A DNA stretch of 64,000 nucleotides, taken from NCBI RefSeq assembly GCF_947497935.1, contig NZ_CANMIO010000002.1:341487-405486 (forward strand). The letters run 5' to 3'. Both the position numbers and the translations under genes were made by a program. Origin of the DNA: an uncultured Shewanella sp. GTDB taxonomy: Bacteria; Pseudomonadota; Gammaproteobacteria; Enterobacterales; Shewanellaceae. The first letter of the stretch is position 1; every line of letters starts with the position of its first letter. This document shows positions 9,512 to 18,337 of the stretch, one piece after another. The notes under the pieces were generated by a model. The model saw only the letters and a list, made by a program, of their open reading frames with translations. It searched no databases and was not told where the DNA came from.

Positions 9512-10519
9512 TTAGTCTTTATAAACTATGCTATTGCCATCTTTCATTTCATCGTACCAAACGTTGTGATGCTGGATTGCCCAGTTTTCATCGCAGTAAC
9601 CCGATACCATACACTCCATACCACCTTCACTTAACACTGTCGCCATCCAGATATGGACGATAGTGAACGCGATAATAATAATCGCACTAATTGAGTGAAT
9701 GAGAAGTGCGGCCATTGAGGCTTCACGTGGCAAATCTAGACCTGGTAATACAAGCATTAACCCTGATGCGGCAATAAATAAACCGAAAATAGTTAAGCTC
9801 CAGAACCACATCTTTTCACCGGCGTTAGCAAATCCACTATCAGGATGCTTACCCTTAAAAGGTCCAAAGTTGATGTAACCACCAACCACTAAGAACCACT
9901 TTAAGTCATACATCTTAAACGTTTGCATCGGCATCCACTTAACAACACACAAGATCCAAGACACAATAAATATCGGTCCGACCCAGTCATGTATTGTCTT
10001 GCTACCATAGATCAGCCCAGCCCATAGACCTTCGCCGATATAAGGCTGCAATATGTGTTTGCCCAGCATGATATTGAGGCCTGTGAATATCAGCGCTAAA
10101 CAAGATGTCGCCATTACCCAGTGGATCCACAAATCAGCTTTCGACCAACGTAGTACCATTTTCCCAGAAAAGCCCTTACTCAACTTAGAGGGGCCATTCA
10201 CCAAATAGAAAAATAGAAATGCAGCAAATACACCAACAACCGTAATTCCCATTACAGGAGTTAAATACTCGTTGCGGACGTTCTTGCCTTCATTACCTAC
10301 TACATTGATTAGCACACCAGTCTCGATGCCTTTTGCCACGGTGTAACCTGAGTCACCTGCCTTAACCGCACGCCAAAGATCGGCGTCATTGCTTGCAGCT
10401 TGCTGTTGGCTCGTTTGATCATCCGCAGCCATTGCCGAAGCGCTAAGTCCCAACCCCATTGAAACCATCAATGGAATAACTAGCAATGCAAACAGGCTGC
10501 GCAGTGATTTCATAAACAT
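9512..10519 (-). CDS. fdhC: Formate dehydrogenase cytochrome b556 (gamma) subunit, module 3
   Basis: A 335-aa di-heme b-type membrane anchor of the third FDH. Seen: signal-like hydrophobic N-terminus (about residues 8-32), a Gln-rich periplasmic stretch, then helices with candidate heme histidines (WIHWVMA, IHDWVGP, IHSISAI, VHIWMA) and the family tail SEGGMECMVSGYCDENWA. The ATG at 10519 is preferred over an in-frame GTG two codons upstream because AAGGAG lies five bases before it. It is less similar to the module 2 copy in the N-terminal 100 residues than in the core. Confidence 0.93.
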   Translation of the reverse strand: MFMKSLRSLFALLVIPLMVSMGLGLSASAMAADDQTSQQQAASNDADLWRAVKAGDSGYTVAKGIETGVLINVVGNEGKNVRNEYLTPVMGITVVGVFAAFLFFYLVNGPSKLSKGFSGKMVLRWSKADLWIHWVMATSCLALIFTGLNIMLGKHILQPYIGEGLWAGLIYGSKTIHDWVGPIFIVSWILCVVKWMPMQTFKMYDLKWFLVVGGYINFGPFKGKHPDSGFANAGEKMWFWSLTIFGLFIAASGLMLVLPGLDLPREASMAALLIHSISAIIIIAFTIVHIWMATVLSEGGMECMVSGYCDENWAIQHHNVWYDEMKDGNSIVYKD

Positions 10520-10572
10520 ACTCACTCCTTTATCGGGCTGCAGGTCGAAACCCGCAGCCCTATTCAGCCTGA

Positions 10573-11160
10573 CTAGCCAGTTGTAGGGGTATAACCCCAG
10601 ATAGCGCCAGGTGCACCACGTGCAGCAGAACGTTCACGGAAGATATTAGAAACAACCTCCGCATCACCTGCTAATAACGCCTTAGTCGCACAAAGCTCTG
10701 CACACATAGGTAACTTACCTTCGGCAATACGGTTAGCACCATATAGCTTACGTTCCTCTTCCGAGAAATCAGGTGCAGGGCCACCGGCACAGAAAGTACA
10801 TTTATCCATTTTTCCGCGGCTACCAAATGCATCCTTCTTAGGGAACTGAGGCGCTCCAAAAGGACATGCATAGAAACAGTAACCACAACCGATACAGGTT
10901 TCTTTGTTGTGTAAGACGATACCGTCTTCAGTACGATAGAAACAGTCTGCAGGACAAACGGCCATACAAGGTGCATCAGTACAGTGCATACATGCCACTG
11001 AAATAGACGCTTCACCCGGCTCACCATCATTTAGTGTGACCACGCGACGACGTTGGATCCCCCAGCCAATGGCTGAGGCGTTTTCGTTTTTACATGCTGT
11101 GACGCAACCGTTACACTCGATGCAGCGCTTGGTGTCACATAAGAATTTCATGACTGCCAT
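10573..11160 (-). CDS. fdhB: Formate dehydrogenase iron-sulfur (beta) subunit, module 3
   Basis: A 195-aa four-cluster Fe-S subunit. It carries the same cysteine pattern as the module 2 copy: CIECNGCVTAC near residues 13-23, a CMHC...C...C group, CIGCGYCFYAC, and CTFC with a later pair. The C-terminus is extended by about six residues (IWGYTPTTG). GAGGAGAT precedes the ATG. It lies between fdhA and fdhC with gaps of 26 and 53 nt, so the three subunits are one transcript. Confidence 0.95.
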   Translation of the reverse strand: MAVMKFLCDTKRCIECNGCVTACKNENASAIGWGIQRRRVVTLNDGEPGEASISVACMHCTDAPCMAVCPADCFYRTEDGIVLHNKETCIGCGYCFYACPFGAPQFPKKDAFGSRGKMDKCTFCAGGPAPDFSEEERKLYGANRIAEGKLPMCAELCATKALLAGDAEVVSNIFRERSAARGAPGAIWGYTPTTG

Positions 11161-11186
11161 AATGGCTTATCTCCTCATCAAGTTAA

Positions 11187-14036
11187 TTAGGCTTTGCTGA
11201 CCTGACACAAGCTCACTTTCGTCTCTTGCATCTGTGTCACAACATCATAACCATAGGTCATTACAGTATTGGCAGCTTCACCAATAACATAAGGAACCGT
11301 GCCTTCTGGGTAGTTCTTCTCTAGGCTCTTGCCTTCGAATACACCCGCGAAGTGATATGGCATGAAACATTCGCCTGGTACAACTCGTGGAATGACCATA
11401 GCCTTAACGGTGATTTTTGCACCTTCTGGACTATGTACGAACACGTTATCACCATCACGAATACCGCGATCGGCAGCATCGGCTGGGTTGATCTCGATAA
11501 ACATCTCTTGCTGAAGCTCAGCAAGCCATGGGTTAGAACGCGTTTCTTCACCACCACCTTCGTACTCAACCAAACGGCCAGTCGTAATGATTAATGGGAA
11601 GCCTTTACTAAAGTCTTGTTCCTGAATCGTTTTGTACAGGGTAGGAAGACGAGCAACCATACGATCTTCGTATGTTGGATACTTAGCAACCAAGTCACGA
11701 CGAGGCGTATATAGAGGCTCACGGTGCAATGGAATATCATCAGGGAAGTTCCAAACAATACAACGCGCTTTCGCGTTACCGTAAGGAATACAACCATGCT
11801 TAATGGCGACACGCTGGATACCACCAGAGATATCGGTCTTCCAGTTCTTGCCTTCGGCAGCCGCTTTCTCTTCTGCAGTGAGATCATCCCACCAACCAAG
11901 CTGCTTAAGCATCTTGTCGGTAAATTCTGGGTAACCGTCTTTAATTTCACTGCCTTTAGAGTAGGAACCTTCAGCCAAGATGTTAACGCCGTTATGCTCA
12001 ACACCATAACGAGCACGGAAGTTACCACCACCGTTCTTAACTTCACGGCCGGTACGATACAGGATCTGTGAACCAGGGTGCTTCATCTCAGGCGTGCCCC
12101 AACATGGCCAAGGTAAACCGTAAGTTTCACCTTTAGCTGGACCACCTGGTGCTTCAAGCGATTTAATATCGAATGTGCCCCAGTTTTCTTGGTGCATCTT
12201 CAGACGCTCAGGGCTCTGACCTGTGTAACCAATAGTCCACATACCACGGTTATATTCGCGAGTCATATCTTCGATCAATGGCTCATCACCGTTCACCTTA
12301 ATATGCTTACAGAACTCTTTCTCGATGCCCCACTTCTTAGCCAGCTTGTACATAACCACATGGTCAGGCTTAGACTCAAACAGGGGTTCGATAACCTTAG
12401 TACGCCACTGTAGTGAACGGTTTGAAGCCGATACTGAACCATAGGTCTCAAACTGAGTACACGCTGGTAGCAAGTACACACCATCGGTACGCTCATGCAT
12501 GACACCCGCCATTGTTGGGAATGGATCCACAACAACAACTGTCTTCATCTTATTCAAGGCTTCACGCACTTCACGGCCACGGGTTTCAGTGTTAACCGAT
12601 TGGCCCCAGAAGAACGCCATATGAATGTTATCTTTCTGAGCAATCTTAGACTTATCTTCGAGTACACCATCATGCCAACGTGAACATGGGATACCCGTTG
12701 AGGTCATAGGATCTTGACCTAAACGTGGCTCTTGGTCGAAGCGGCTCTTAACCCACTCATAGTCCAAGTCCCAAACGTTACACCAGTGCTTCCAAGAACC
12801 CGTCTTTAGACCGTAGTAACCCGGTAGCGTATCGAACAGAAGACCGAAGTCAGTTGCGCCCTGTACGTTATCGTGACCACGGAAGATGTTAGTACCGCCG
12901 CCTGACACACCCATGTTACCTAGGGCAAGCTGAAGGATGCAGTATGCACGAGTATTAGCGTTACCAACGTGATGCTGAGTACCACCCATACACCAAACAA
13001 CGGTACCAGGCTTAGTCTCAGCCAGTAGCTTAGCTACGCGGTACATCTGCTCTTTTGTCGCGCCAACAATGTTTTCAACTTCAGCAGGTGGGTACTTCTT
13101 AACCTCTTCGCGGATACGTTCCATACCGTAAACACGCTGGTCAATGAAGGTTTGATCTTCCCAACCGTTTTCGAAGATGTGCCATAGCAGACCATAGATG
13201 AAAGGAATATCCGTACCAGGACGAATATGCACGAACTCGTCAGACTTAGCTGCAGTTCGGGTGAAACGAGGGTCGACAACGATAATTTTCGCGCCGCGCT
13301 CTTTACCTTCCAGAATATGTTGCATCGCAACTGGGTGAGCTTCACAAGGGTTTGAGCCGATGAACATCATCGCCTTAGCGTTGCGAATATCGTTGAAAGA
13401 GTTGGTTTGCGCACCATAGCCCCAAGTGTTTGCAACACCGGCTACAGTGGTAGAGTGACAAATACGTGCAGAGTGGTCGACATTGTTGGTGCCCCACATT
13501 GCCGCAAATTTGCGGTACATATAAGCTTGTTCGTTTGAGAACTTTGCACTACCCATGAAAAATACTGAGTCAGGACCCGATTCTTTACGAATATCTAGTG
13601 CTTGTTGGCCAACTTCTTCAATCGCTTGATCCCAAGATAGACGCTTCCACTTGCCGCCTTCTAACTTCATTGGATACTTAAGACGCTTTTCACCGTGACC
13701 GTGTTCACGAAGTGCAGCACCTTTAGCACAGTGTCCACCCGCGTTAAATGGGTGATCGAATGCTGGTTCCTGACCTGTCCATACACCGTTTTGAACTTCG
13801 GCATAAACACCGCAGCCTACAGAGCAATGTGAACAGATGGTACGTTTAGTTTCGGTGGGGGTGTCGTGGGGAATATCTTTAGCTTCTGCTTTGCGCATCA
13901 TACCTGCGCCTAGCATAGATGCCGCTGCAATACCGCCTGTCGCGAGGCTCGCGGACTTGAGGAATTGGCGACGGTTTAAACCTAAGACTGCCTTGTTGCT
14001 TGTTGCAGCTTGGTCTGTTTTGCGGGTTAATCGCAT
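11187..14036 (-). CDS. fdhA: Formate dehydrogenase catalytic subunit alpha, module 3 (Tat-exported, Cys-type)
   Basis: A 949-aa periplasmic molybdoenzyme oxidising formate. Numbering from an in-frame GTG one codon upstream: Tat motif NRRQFLK at 22-28, Fe-S ligands C69/C72/C76/C104 in a CSHCSVGC context (modules 1 and 2 have CSACAVGC), and catalytic-position C194. The ATG is chosen over the GTG because AGGAG is better spaced from it. The N-terminal 30 residues differ clearly from the other two copies, so this is the most diverged paralogue. It sits directly behind the TorD-like and polyferredoxin genes, suggesting that it belongs to the original FDH unit. Confidence 0.95.
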   Translation of the reverse strand: MRLTRKTDQAATSNKAVLGLNRRQFLKSASLATGGIAAASMLGAGMMRKAEAKDIPHDTPTETKRTICSHCSVGCGVYAEVQNGVWTGQEPAFDHPFNAGGHCAKGAALREHGHGEKRLKYPMKLEGGKWKRLSWDQAIEEVGQQALDIRKESGPDSVFFMGSAKFSNEQAYMYRKFAAMWGTNNVDHSARICHSTTVAGVANTWGYGAQTNSFNDIRNAKAMMFIGSNPCEAHPVAMQHILEGKERGAKIIVVDPRFTRTAAKSDEFVHIRPGTDIPFIYGLLWHIFENGWEDQTFIDQRVYGMERIREEVKKYPPAEVENIVGATKEQMYRVAKLLAETKPGTVVWCMGGTQHHVGNANTRAYCILQLALGNMGVSGGGTNIFRGHDNVQGATDFGLLFDTLPGYYGLKTGSWKHWCNVWDLDYEWVKSRFDQEPRLGQDPMTSTGIPCSRWHDGVLEDKSKIAQKDNIHMAFFWGQSVNTETRGREVREALNKMKTVVVVDPFPTMAGVMHERTDGVYLLPACTQFETYGSVSASNRSLQWRTKVIEPLFESKPDHVVMYKLAKKWGIEKEFCKHIKVNGDEPLIEDMTREYNRGMWTIGYTGQSPERLKMHQENWGTFDIKSLEAPGGPAKGETYGLPWPCWGTPEMKHPGSQILYRTGREVKNGGGNFRARYGVEHNGVNILAEGSYSKGSEIKDGYPEFTDKMLKQLGWWDDLTAEEKAAAEGKNWKTDISGGIQRVAIKHGCIPYGNAKARCIVWNFPDDIPLHREPLYTPRRDLVAKYPTYEDRMVARLPTLYKTIQEQDFSKGFPLIITTGRLVEYEGGGEETRSNPWLAELQQEMFIEINPADAADRGIRDGDNVFVHSPEGAKITVKAMVIPRVVPGECFMPYHFAGVFEGKSLEKNYPEGTVPYVIGEAANTVMTYGYDVVTQMQETKVSLCQVSKA

Positions 14037-14051
14037 CACACTCTCCTTTAA

Positions 14052-14252
14052 TTATTTACTGCGCAATGTGTCGTAATAACTACGAACATGGTCAGACTCT
14101 TGGTAGCCGGTGCCTTTTTTCGCAGCAGGTGCGACTTCAGGTTGTGCGGCAAGAGCTTGTCCACTTGCAGTTGCAACTGCGCCAGCCGCACCACCGATAG
14201 CCAATGCCTTAAGCAATTGACGACGGCCCATGTCGGAAGCTTGCTTCTTCAT
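14052..14252 (-). CDS. fdhX: FdhX-type Tat-targeted small FDH-region protein, module 3
   Basis: A 66-aa protein with MGRRQLLKALAIGG as Tat signal, a Gly/Ala-rich hydrophobic core and the shared C-terminal motif HVRSYYDTLRSK. It is 15 nt upstream of fdhA3. It is more diverged than the two copies of modules 1 and 2, in line with fdhA3. A GGAGACAC element lies upstream of the ATG. Confidence 0.85.
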   Translation of the reverse strand: MKKQASDMGRRQLLKALAIGGAAGAVATASGQALAAQPEVAPAAKKGTGYQESDHVRSYYDTLRSK

Positions 14253-14427
14253 AGTGTCTCCTTAGATATACTGAAATTAAGATAAATTGCTTATGTTTAA
14301 ACGCTCTATCCAGTTCTTGTTGGGTTCTTTTTAAGAAGAATCCCAGTTTTTGTCTATGTCAGTTCAGCTGTTCGCAGTTAACTACGAGTGCTGAACTGAC
14401 ATAAATCCAAACCTCTACCGATAGCGC

Positions 14428-15102
14428 TTAAGACGCTAACTCATTGGTAGCAGGCTCAATCTTTTCTGACGTTTCTGCTTCACTACCAGGGCAATTTACA
14501 GGAATGTCTAGACTCAATTGCTCAAACTCCCTCGCTTCGATAACGAAAAATGCCTTAGCCAATTGAGCAACTGTTGCATAGAAAGCCGCACTTGGCGCCT
14601 TAGCTAGGTTGTCGCAGAAACGTTCGATCCAGCTGCCAATGTGGCGCTGATAGAAGGCAAGCTGACGATAGCCTGGTGCTTCAAGGATCAAGGTGCCCAT
14701 CACTTCGCATAACGCTGCTACGTGATCTTCTGGCTCTTTCACCTCTTCTTCACGTTCAAAACCTAACTGTATTAGGTCGTTACGTAACAAAGCTAGCGGC
14801 TTATCCATCAGTGAGCCAGTCATAAACCAGCTGCCGTAAGGAAGGATTTCGCCACACCCTACGCCAAGAAACACGTTGAAATATTCATCTTCAAGCTGTT
14901 CTTCGCTAAATTGCTGCGCGGCTAACTTAAGGCTAACCCATGCTTTAGTCATGTCGCTGTCATCATCGGCATCAATTTCTAAACCCGAAAGAAACGCCAG
15001 TAATTCAGGACTAGGTTGACGACGCAGTAATGCTGCAAGCAACTGATAAATATCGGCTCTTAACTGATCGTTTTCTGAAACTTCTCTTACAAATTCGGTC
15101 AT
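14428..15102 (-). CDS. TorD/DmsD-family molybdoenzyme chaperone
   Basis: A 224-aa all-helical cytoplasmic chaperone of the TorD family, which binds Tat signal peptides and apo-molybdoenzymes before export. Seen: EYFNVFLGVG with the following YGSWFMTG (about residues 81-105) and EPEDHVAALCEVM (about 128-140), both typical of the family. The start at 15102 is ten bases after the upstream polyferredoxin stop; the longer in-frame start would overlap that gene by 41 bases and adds residues not typical of TorD. Likely client: the FdhA proteins encoded next to it. Confidence 0.88.
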   Translation of the reverse strand: MTEFVREVSENDQLRADIYQLLAALLRRQPSPELLAFLSGLEIDADDDSDMTKAWVSLKLAAQQFSEEQLEDEYFNVFLGVGCGEILPYGSWFMTGSLMDKPLALLRNDLIQLGFEREEEVKEPEDHVAALCEVMGTLILEAPGYRQLAFYQRHIGSWIERFCDNLAKAPSAAFYATVAQLAKAFFVIEAREFEQLSLDIPVNCPGSEAETSEKIEPATNELAS

Positions 15103-15112
15103 GGTTAAACTC

Positions 15113-16792
15113 TTATCGCAGTTGCTTTTCAGGATCTTGAAGAATGTCTTCAAACATGTCTTTTACTCGACAGTCACCACACATTTTTAAGCGGTCTGTG
15201 TTGGCACTGAAGGCACTGTGGGTTCCTACCACCTCTAACATCCGCTTCACCATGGATTGCGTTGCGAACGGAGTGCCGCAAGTAATACATTCGAACGGAG
15301 CTTCCTCATGCAGGGTTTGACGCTCCTGACGCGCAGCTTTATCAAGATTCACCTGAGGCGTTAAGCTGATGACTTTCTCAGGACAAGCTGTTTCACATAA
15401 TCCACACTGCACACAATCTTGTTCAACAAAATGCAGTGCAGGGCGATCGCCACCATCGGTCAATGCCATAGTTGGACAAGTCGCCACACAAGACATACAC
15501 AAGGTACAGTTCTCAGTGTTAACGCTCACTTGGCCGTATGGAATATTGCTTTGAGAAAGACAGGTATCAACAGATGCTGCTTGCTCATTTAGATGATCGA
15601 TTGCGTTGTAAATAGTTTCACGCTTAGTTGTGGCCACAAACTCTGCAGGCACAATCACTGGCCAGCTAGCACTCGTGATAAGCAGTTCAGAAAGGTCTTT
15701 AGCACCCGCTTCTGTTAGGTGAGCCTCAGTTATCAAACTGATACGCTGTGGCTGGCCCATCTCATCGAGAATATCGTTGGCTAACGCTAATTCACCATGC
15801 AACATCTGGGTTAATGTCGGCGCAGTGGCGTCTGTTTGCAGGATCAATACCTGACGAGCGCCCCATGCCAATGCAGACATCCAGTGATCCATACTCGCAA
15901 CGGTAATCTCTTCCATCTCGATTGGGATGATTTCACCGGCTAACGCTTCGGTCACCAACTGCGCGCCCTTGCCCATATCATGGAAAAGAATGACTGGAGC
16001 AGTTTGCGCTTGAGAACGGAAACTAGTGACTAACTTTTGCAAATAGGTATGCATAGCTTGCGGAGTCGGTAAATCATAGCTAATCGCGCCAGTTGGACAC
16101 GCATTCGTACAGCTACCCGCACCGTGGCAGAGATAAGGGTCGATTTCAATCTTCTTCTCTACGCTAGCAATTGCATCAGCAGGACAGAAGTTCAAGCAAC
16201 GGTTGCAGCCTTCATTACCATTACGGTAATGAGCACAGATTTCGCTGTTTACTTTTACATAGCGTGGCTTATCGAATTGGCCGATAAGATCCGGAAGTTG
16301 CTCTAGGGCTTCATCCAGCTTAGCCTGATCTTGACCTACGTAGAAATAGCCAGGAGGCAACATCTCAAGGTTTATACAAGGACTCATGCTGAGATCGAGA
16401 ATAAGGTCGAAATGAGCCTTACGAATCGCAACGGTGCTTAATTCTGCACTGCCATCATCATGCTCGACCTTGACTTGAAATTGACCTAGGAAGCCTTTGA
16501 TTTCAATAAGCTTATTATAATAACTCTCTACATCTTCTGCAGCAGTCATTACTTTTTCAAGGTGGGCTTCATCTTGGCTAGTGATTGGCTCATTCGCCAG
16601 AATGGCACACTTGCCCATAGTCGATAACTTGTCAGCCGCTAAGCGAGCCAAATCTTCTGGCCCGATAACGAGGACGTTACCCTCGGTGGTGTAACTTACG
16701 GTCGGTGGGATCAGGTTTTGGATAACCTGAGTACCAGCAAGGACCTTTTGACGAACCTCTTTGAGTCCGACTTGCGTTTCACTATTGCTCAC
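15113..16792 (-). CDS. Polyferredoxin / 4Fe-4S accessory protein of the FDH locus
   Basis: A 559-aa soluble protein with Cys groups at C186/C196/C199/C203, C222/C228/C232, C429/C432/C435/C439, C460/C463/C466/C470, and two C-terminal CxxC pairs at C502/C505 and C538/C541. That predicts about four 4Fe-4S clusters plus a possible metal site. The start is GTG with AGGA upstream. Proteins of this type are a regular neighbour of TorD, FdhX and DUF3305/3306 in FDH loci of Vibrio and Shewanella. A role in electron transfer during FDH maturation is inferred; no catalytic domain is recognised. Confidence 0.8.
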   Translation of the reverse strand: MSNSETQVGLKEVRQKVLAGTQVIQNLIPPTVSYTTEGNVLVIGPEDLARLAADKLSTMGKCAILANEPITSQDEAHLEKVMTAAEDVESYYNKLIEIKGFLGQFQVKVEHDDGSAELSTVAIRKAHFDLILDLSMSPCINLEMLPPGYFYVGQDQAKLDEALEQLPDLIGQFDKPRYVKVNSEICAHYRNGNEGCNRCLNFCPADAIASVEKKIEIDPYLCHGAGSCTNACPTGAISYDLPTPQAMHTYLQKLVTSFRSQAQTAPVILFHDMGKGAQLVTEALAGEIIPIEMEEITVASMDHWMSALAWGARQVLILQTDATAPTLTQMLHGELALANDILDEMGQPQRISLITEAHLTEAGAKDLSELLITSASWPVIVPAEFVATTKRETIYNAIDHLNEQAASVDTCLSQSNIPYGQVSVNTENCTLCMSCVATCPTMALTDGGDRPALHFVEQDCVQCGLCETACPEKVISLTPQVNLDKAARQERQTLHEEAPFECITCGTPFATQSMVKRMLEVVGTHSAFSANTDRLKMCGDCRVKDMFEDILQDPEKQLR

Positions 16793-16939
16793 ATTGCGTT
16801 CCTGAACAGTTCTTTGGCTGTTTCTGTATATGAGTGTCGCTGTTTTCTATGTGCCTATAATTGACACCAGCTTTTATTACTCACTAATACAGCAATTCAC
16901 ATACCAAATTTGTGGAATTAAAAACACTCTATAGTGACG

Positions 16940-17590
16940 TTAAACAACTTTACTTGCGGAAACGTCACTGCTTTCTGGTTCATTTTGGGACAAGCCGCTT
17001 TGTTCACCGTCCAAAATGTCCGATATCTCTTCGGGATCATTATGGCGCTCATTTTGCTCTATCTTTTCAGCCGCAATCATCTCATCTGATGCGTCTAATT
17101 CTTGCTTTGCCAATGACTCTTCGTCTTTATCTTTAACCATATGACGGAAGACTTTTTTAGCGATTTCCGCAGACACATCAGGCGTTAACAAGGGTTGATT
17201 ACTGTAATCCAATGCGTATTCGAGTAAGCCATCAATCTCACTGTAATGAGGCTGTTTCCAAAGCGCCTTTAATGCAGCAGATTTAGCGGCTGGATCAACA
17301 TTGGCCCCCATAAAGCTGGCAAAACTACCACCCACTTCAATTTTTTCAGGATCAGGCAAGTCTTCAGCAGTTAATATCTTGTCTGCGGGGGCGTCAGCTG
17401 TAGCATCGTCGCTAACAACAGGCGATGTCGCTTGCTCTGTTGTTAGCTCAGTTTCAGCTTGCTGTTGTGCAGCAAATGCCTGCTCTTCAGCGAGCTTTTG
17501 TGCTGCGGCTTCTTCTGCCGCTACCTTGGCTTCGCCTTCAGCCTCAACTTGTTGCTTACGCAGATTCCAGCGAGATAGAAAGCCACTCAT
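16940..17590 (-). CDS. DUF3306 protein of the FDH locus
   Basis: A 216-aa protein. The N-terminus FLSRWNLRK is typical of DUF3306; residues 15-80 are Ala/Glu/Gln-rich and probably coiled-coil or disordered; a conserved block around ADLPDPEKIEVGGSFASF to LDYSNQPLL follows; the tail is acidic. Its ATG overlaps the stop of the DUF3305 gene by 4 nt, so the two are translationally coupled. It is known only as an FDH-associated family and no function is assigned. Confidence 0.8.
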   Translation of the reverse strand: MSGFLSRWNLRKQQVEAEGEAKVAAEEAAAQKLAEEQAFAAQQQAETELTTEQATSPVVSDDATADAPADKILTAEDLPDPEKIEVGGSFASFMGANVDPAAKSAALKALWKQPHYSEIDGLLEYALDYSNQPLLTPDVSAEIAKKVFRHMVKDKDEESLAKQELDASDEMIAAEKIEQNERHNDPEEISDILDGEQSGLSQNEPESSDVSASKVV

Positions 17591-18054
17591 AGGCGTTCTG
17601 CCGTATGATCAGTGCTTGGGCCTTCATTCTTACGACGATTAACATGCTTACGACGATGGGCACAAATTTCCACTTCACCATGGCGAGTAATAAAGGCTTC
17701 AATCCAACAAGCGATCGCCTTAGGCATTGGAATATTGAGTACTGGGGTATCGGCTTCTAGGCAGCCAGCTGCGACATTTTGATCTGCAGAAATTGCTACT
17801 GGTTTCCAGTCACCGTCTTCGGTTTCGTCACAGACGATATATAGCATGGCATTATCCATATCGATATTGATGCGGTAACTGCCACGCTCATCCTTGTGTA
17901 GCTCAAGTAAGATTAGGTTGGCACCTTCAGGTGCGGCGTGGGTAGCAGGAAGCATTTGGTCGACTTCCCACTGTACTGAGGTCCATCTTCCGACTTGTTT
18001 CTCAATTTTCTTAAGAGAAACGTACATTGGCCATTGGCTTTCGGTATGTTGCAT
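17587..18054 (-). CDS. DUF3305 protein of the FDH locus
   Basis: A 155-aa soluble protein. The N-terminal WPMYVSLKKIEKQVGRWTSV, the central LILLELHKDERGSYRIN and the ACWIEAFITRHGE region are characteristic of DUF3305. The basic tail HRRKHVNRRKNEG could bind nucleic acid or a partner. It is the first gene of the leftward FDH transcript, divergent from fdhD. Co-occurrence with DUF3306 and FDH suggests an assembly role, which is inference. Confidence 0.8.
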   Translation of the reverse strand: MQHTESQWPMYVSLKKIEKQVGRWTSVQWEVDQMLPATHAAPEGANLILLELHKDERGSYRINIDMDNAMLYIVCDETEDGDWKPVAISADQNVAAGCLEADTPVLNIPMPKAIACWIEAFITRHGEVEICAHRRKHVNRRKNEGPSTDHTAERL

Positions 18055-18158
18055 TCAGTCTCCGTCTTGCCTGAGGTGGCTGCCAATATGGCAGACCCAT
18101 AAATAAATACTCCCTTTAGCAAAGCAATTTGTGTGCCACACAGTATCAATTAAATAGT

Positions 18159-18172
18159 TTGAACTAGATCAA
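18159..18172. promoter_or_regulatory. Candidate FNR/EtrA binding site in the DUF3305-fdhD divergent gap
   Basis: TTGAACTAGATCAA matches the FNR consensus TTGAT-N4-ATCAA at nine of ten specified bases. It lies in the 283-bp gap between DUF3305 (minus) and fdhD (plus), about 105 bases before the DUF3305 start, which suits anaerobic activation of the leftward operon. Known: EtrA is the Shewanella FNR homologue. Binding here is inferred. Confidence 0.5.
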
Positions 18173-18337
18173 CTATTCCAAGCAAAGACTAGGACATTTT
18201 GTCCGAATAGCAATTGTAGATAGGACATAAAAGGGCGACCCACTCGCTATAAATGTGATCTACCACTAATTTTAACTCCCTATTCAATTAGGTATAGATA
18301 TTGCTTAGCAGTAAGCGTATTGATTCCCTTTTAACAG

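Noticed and set aside
18131..18145. TGTGTGCCACACA as a CRP site near DUF3305
   Set aside because: The half-sites are too close together for TGTGA-N6-TCACA; only the FNR-like site is retained.
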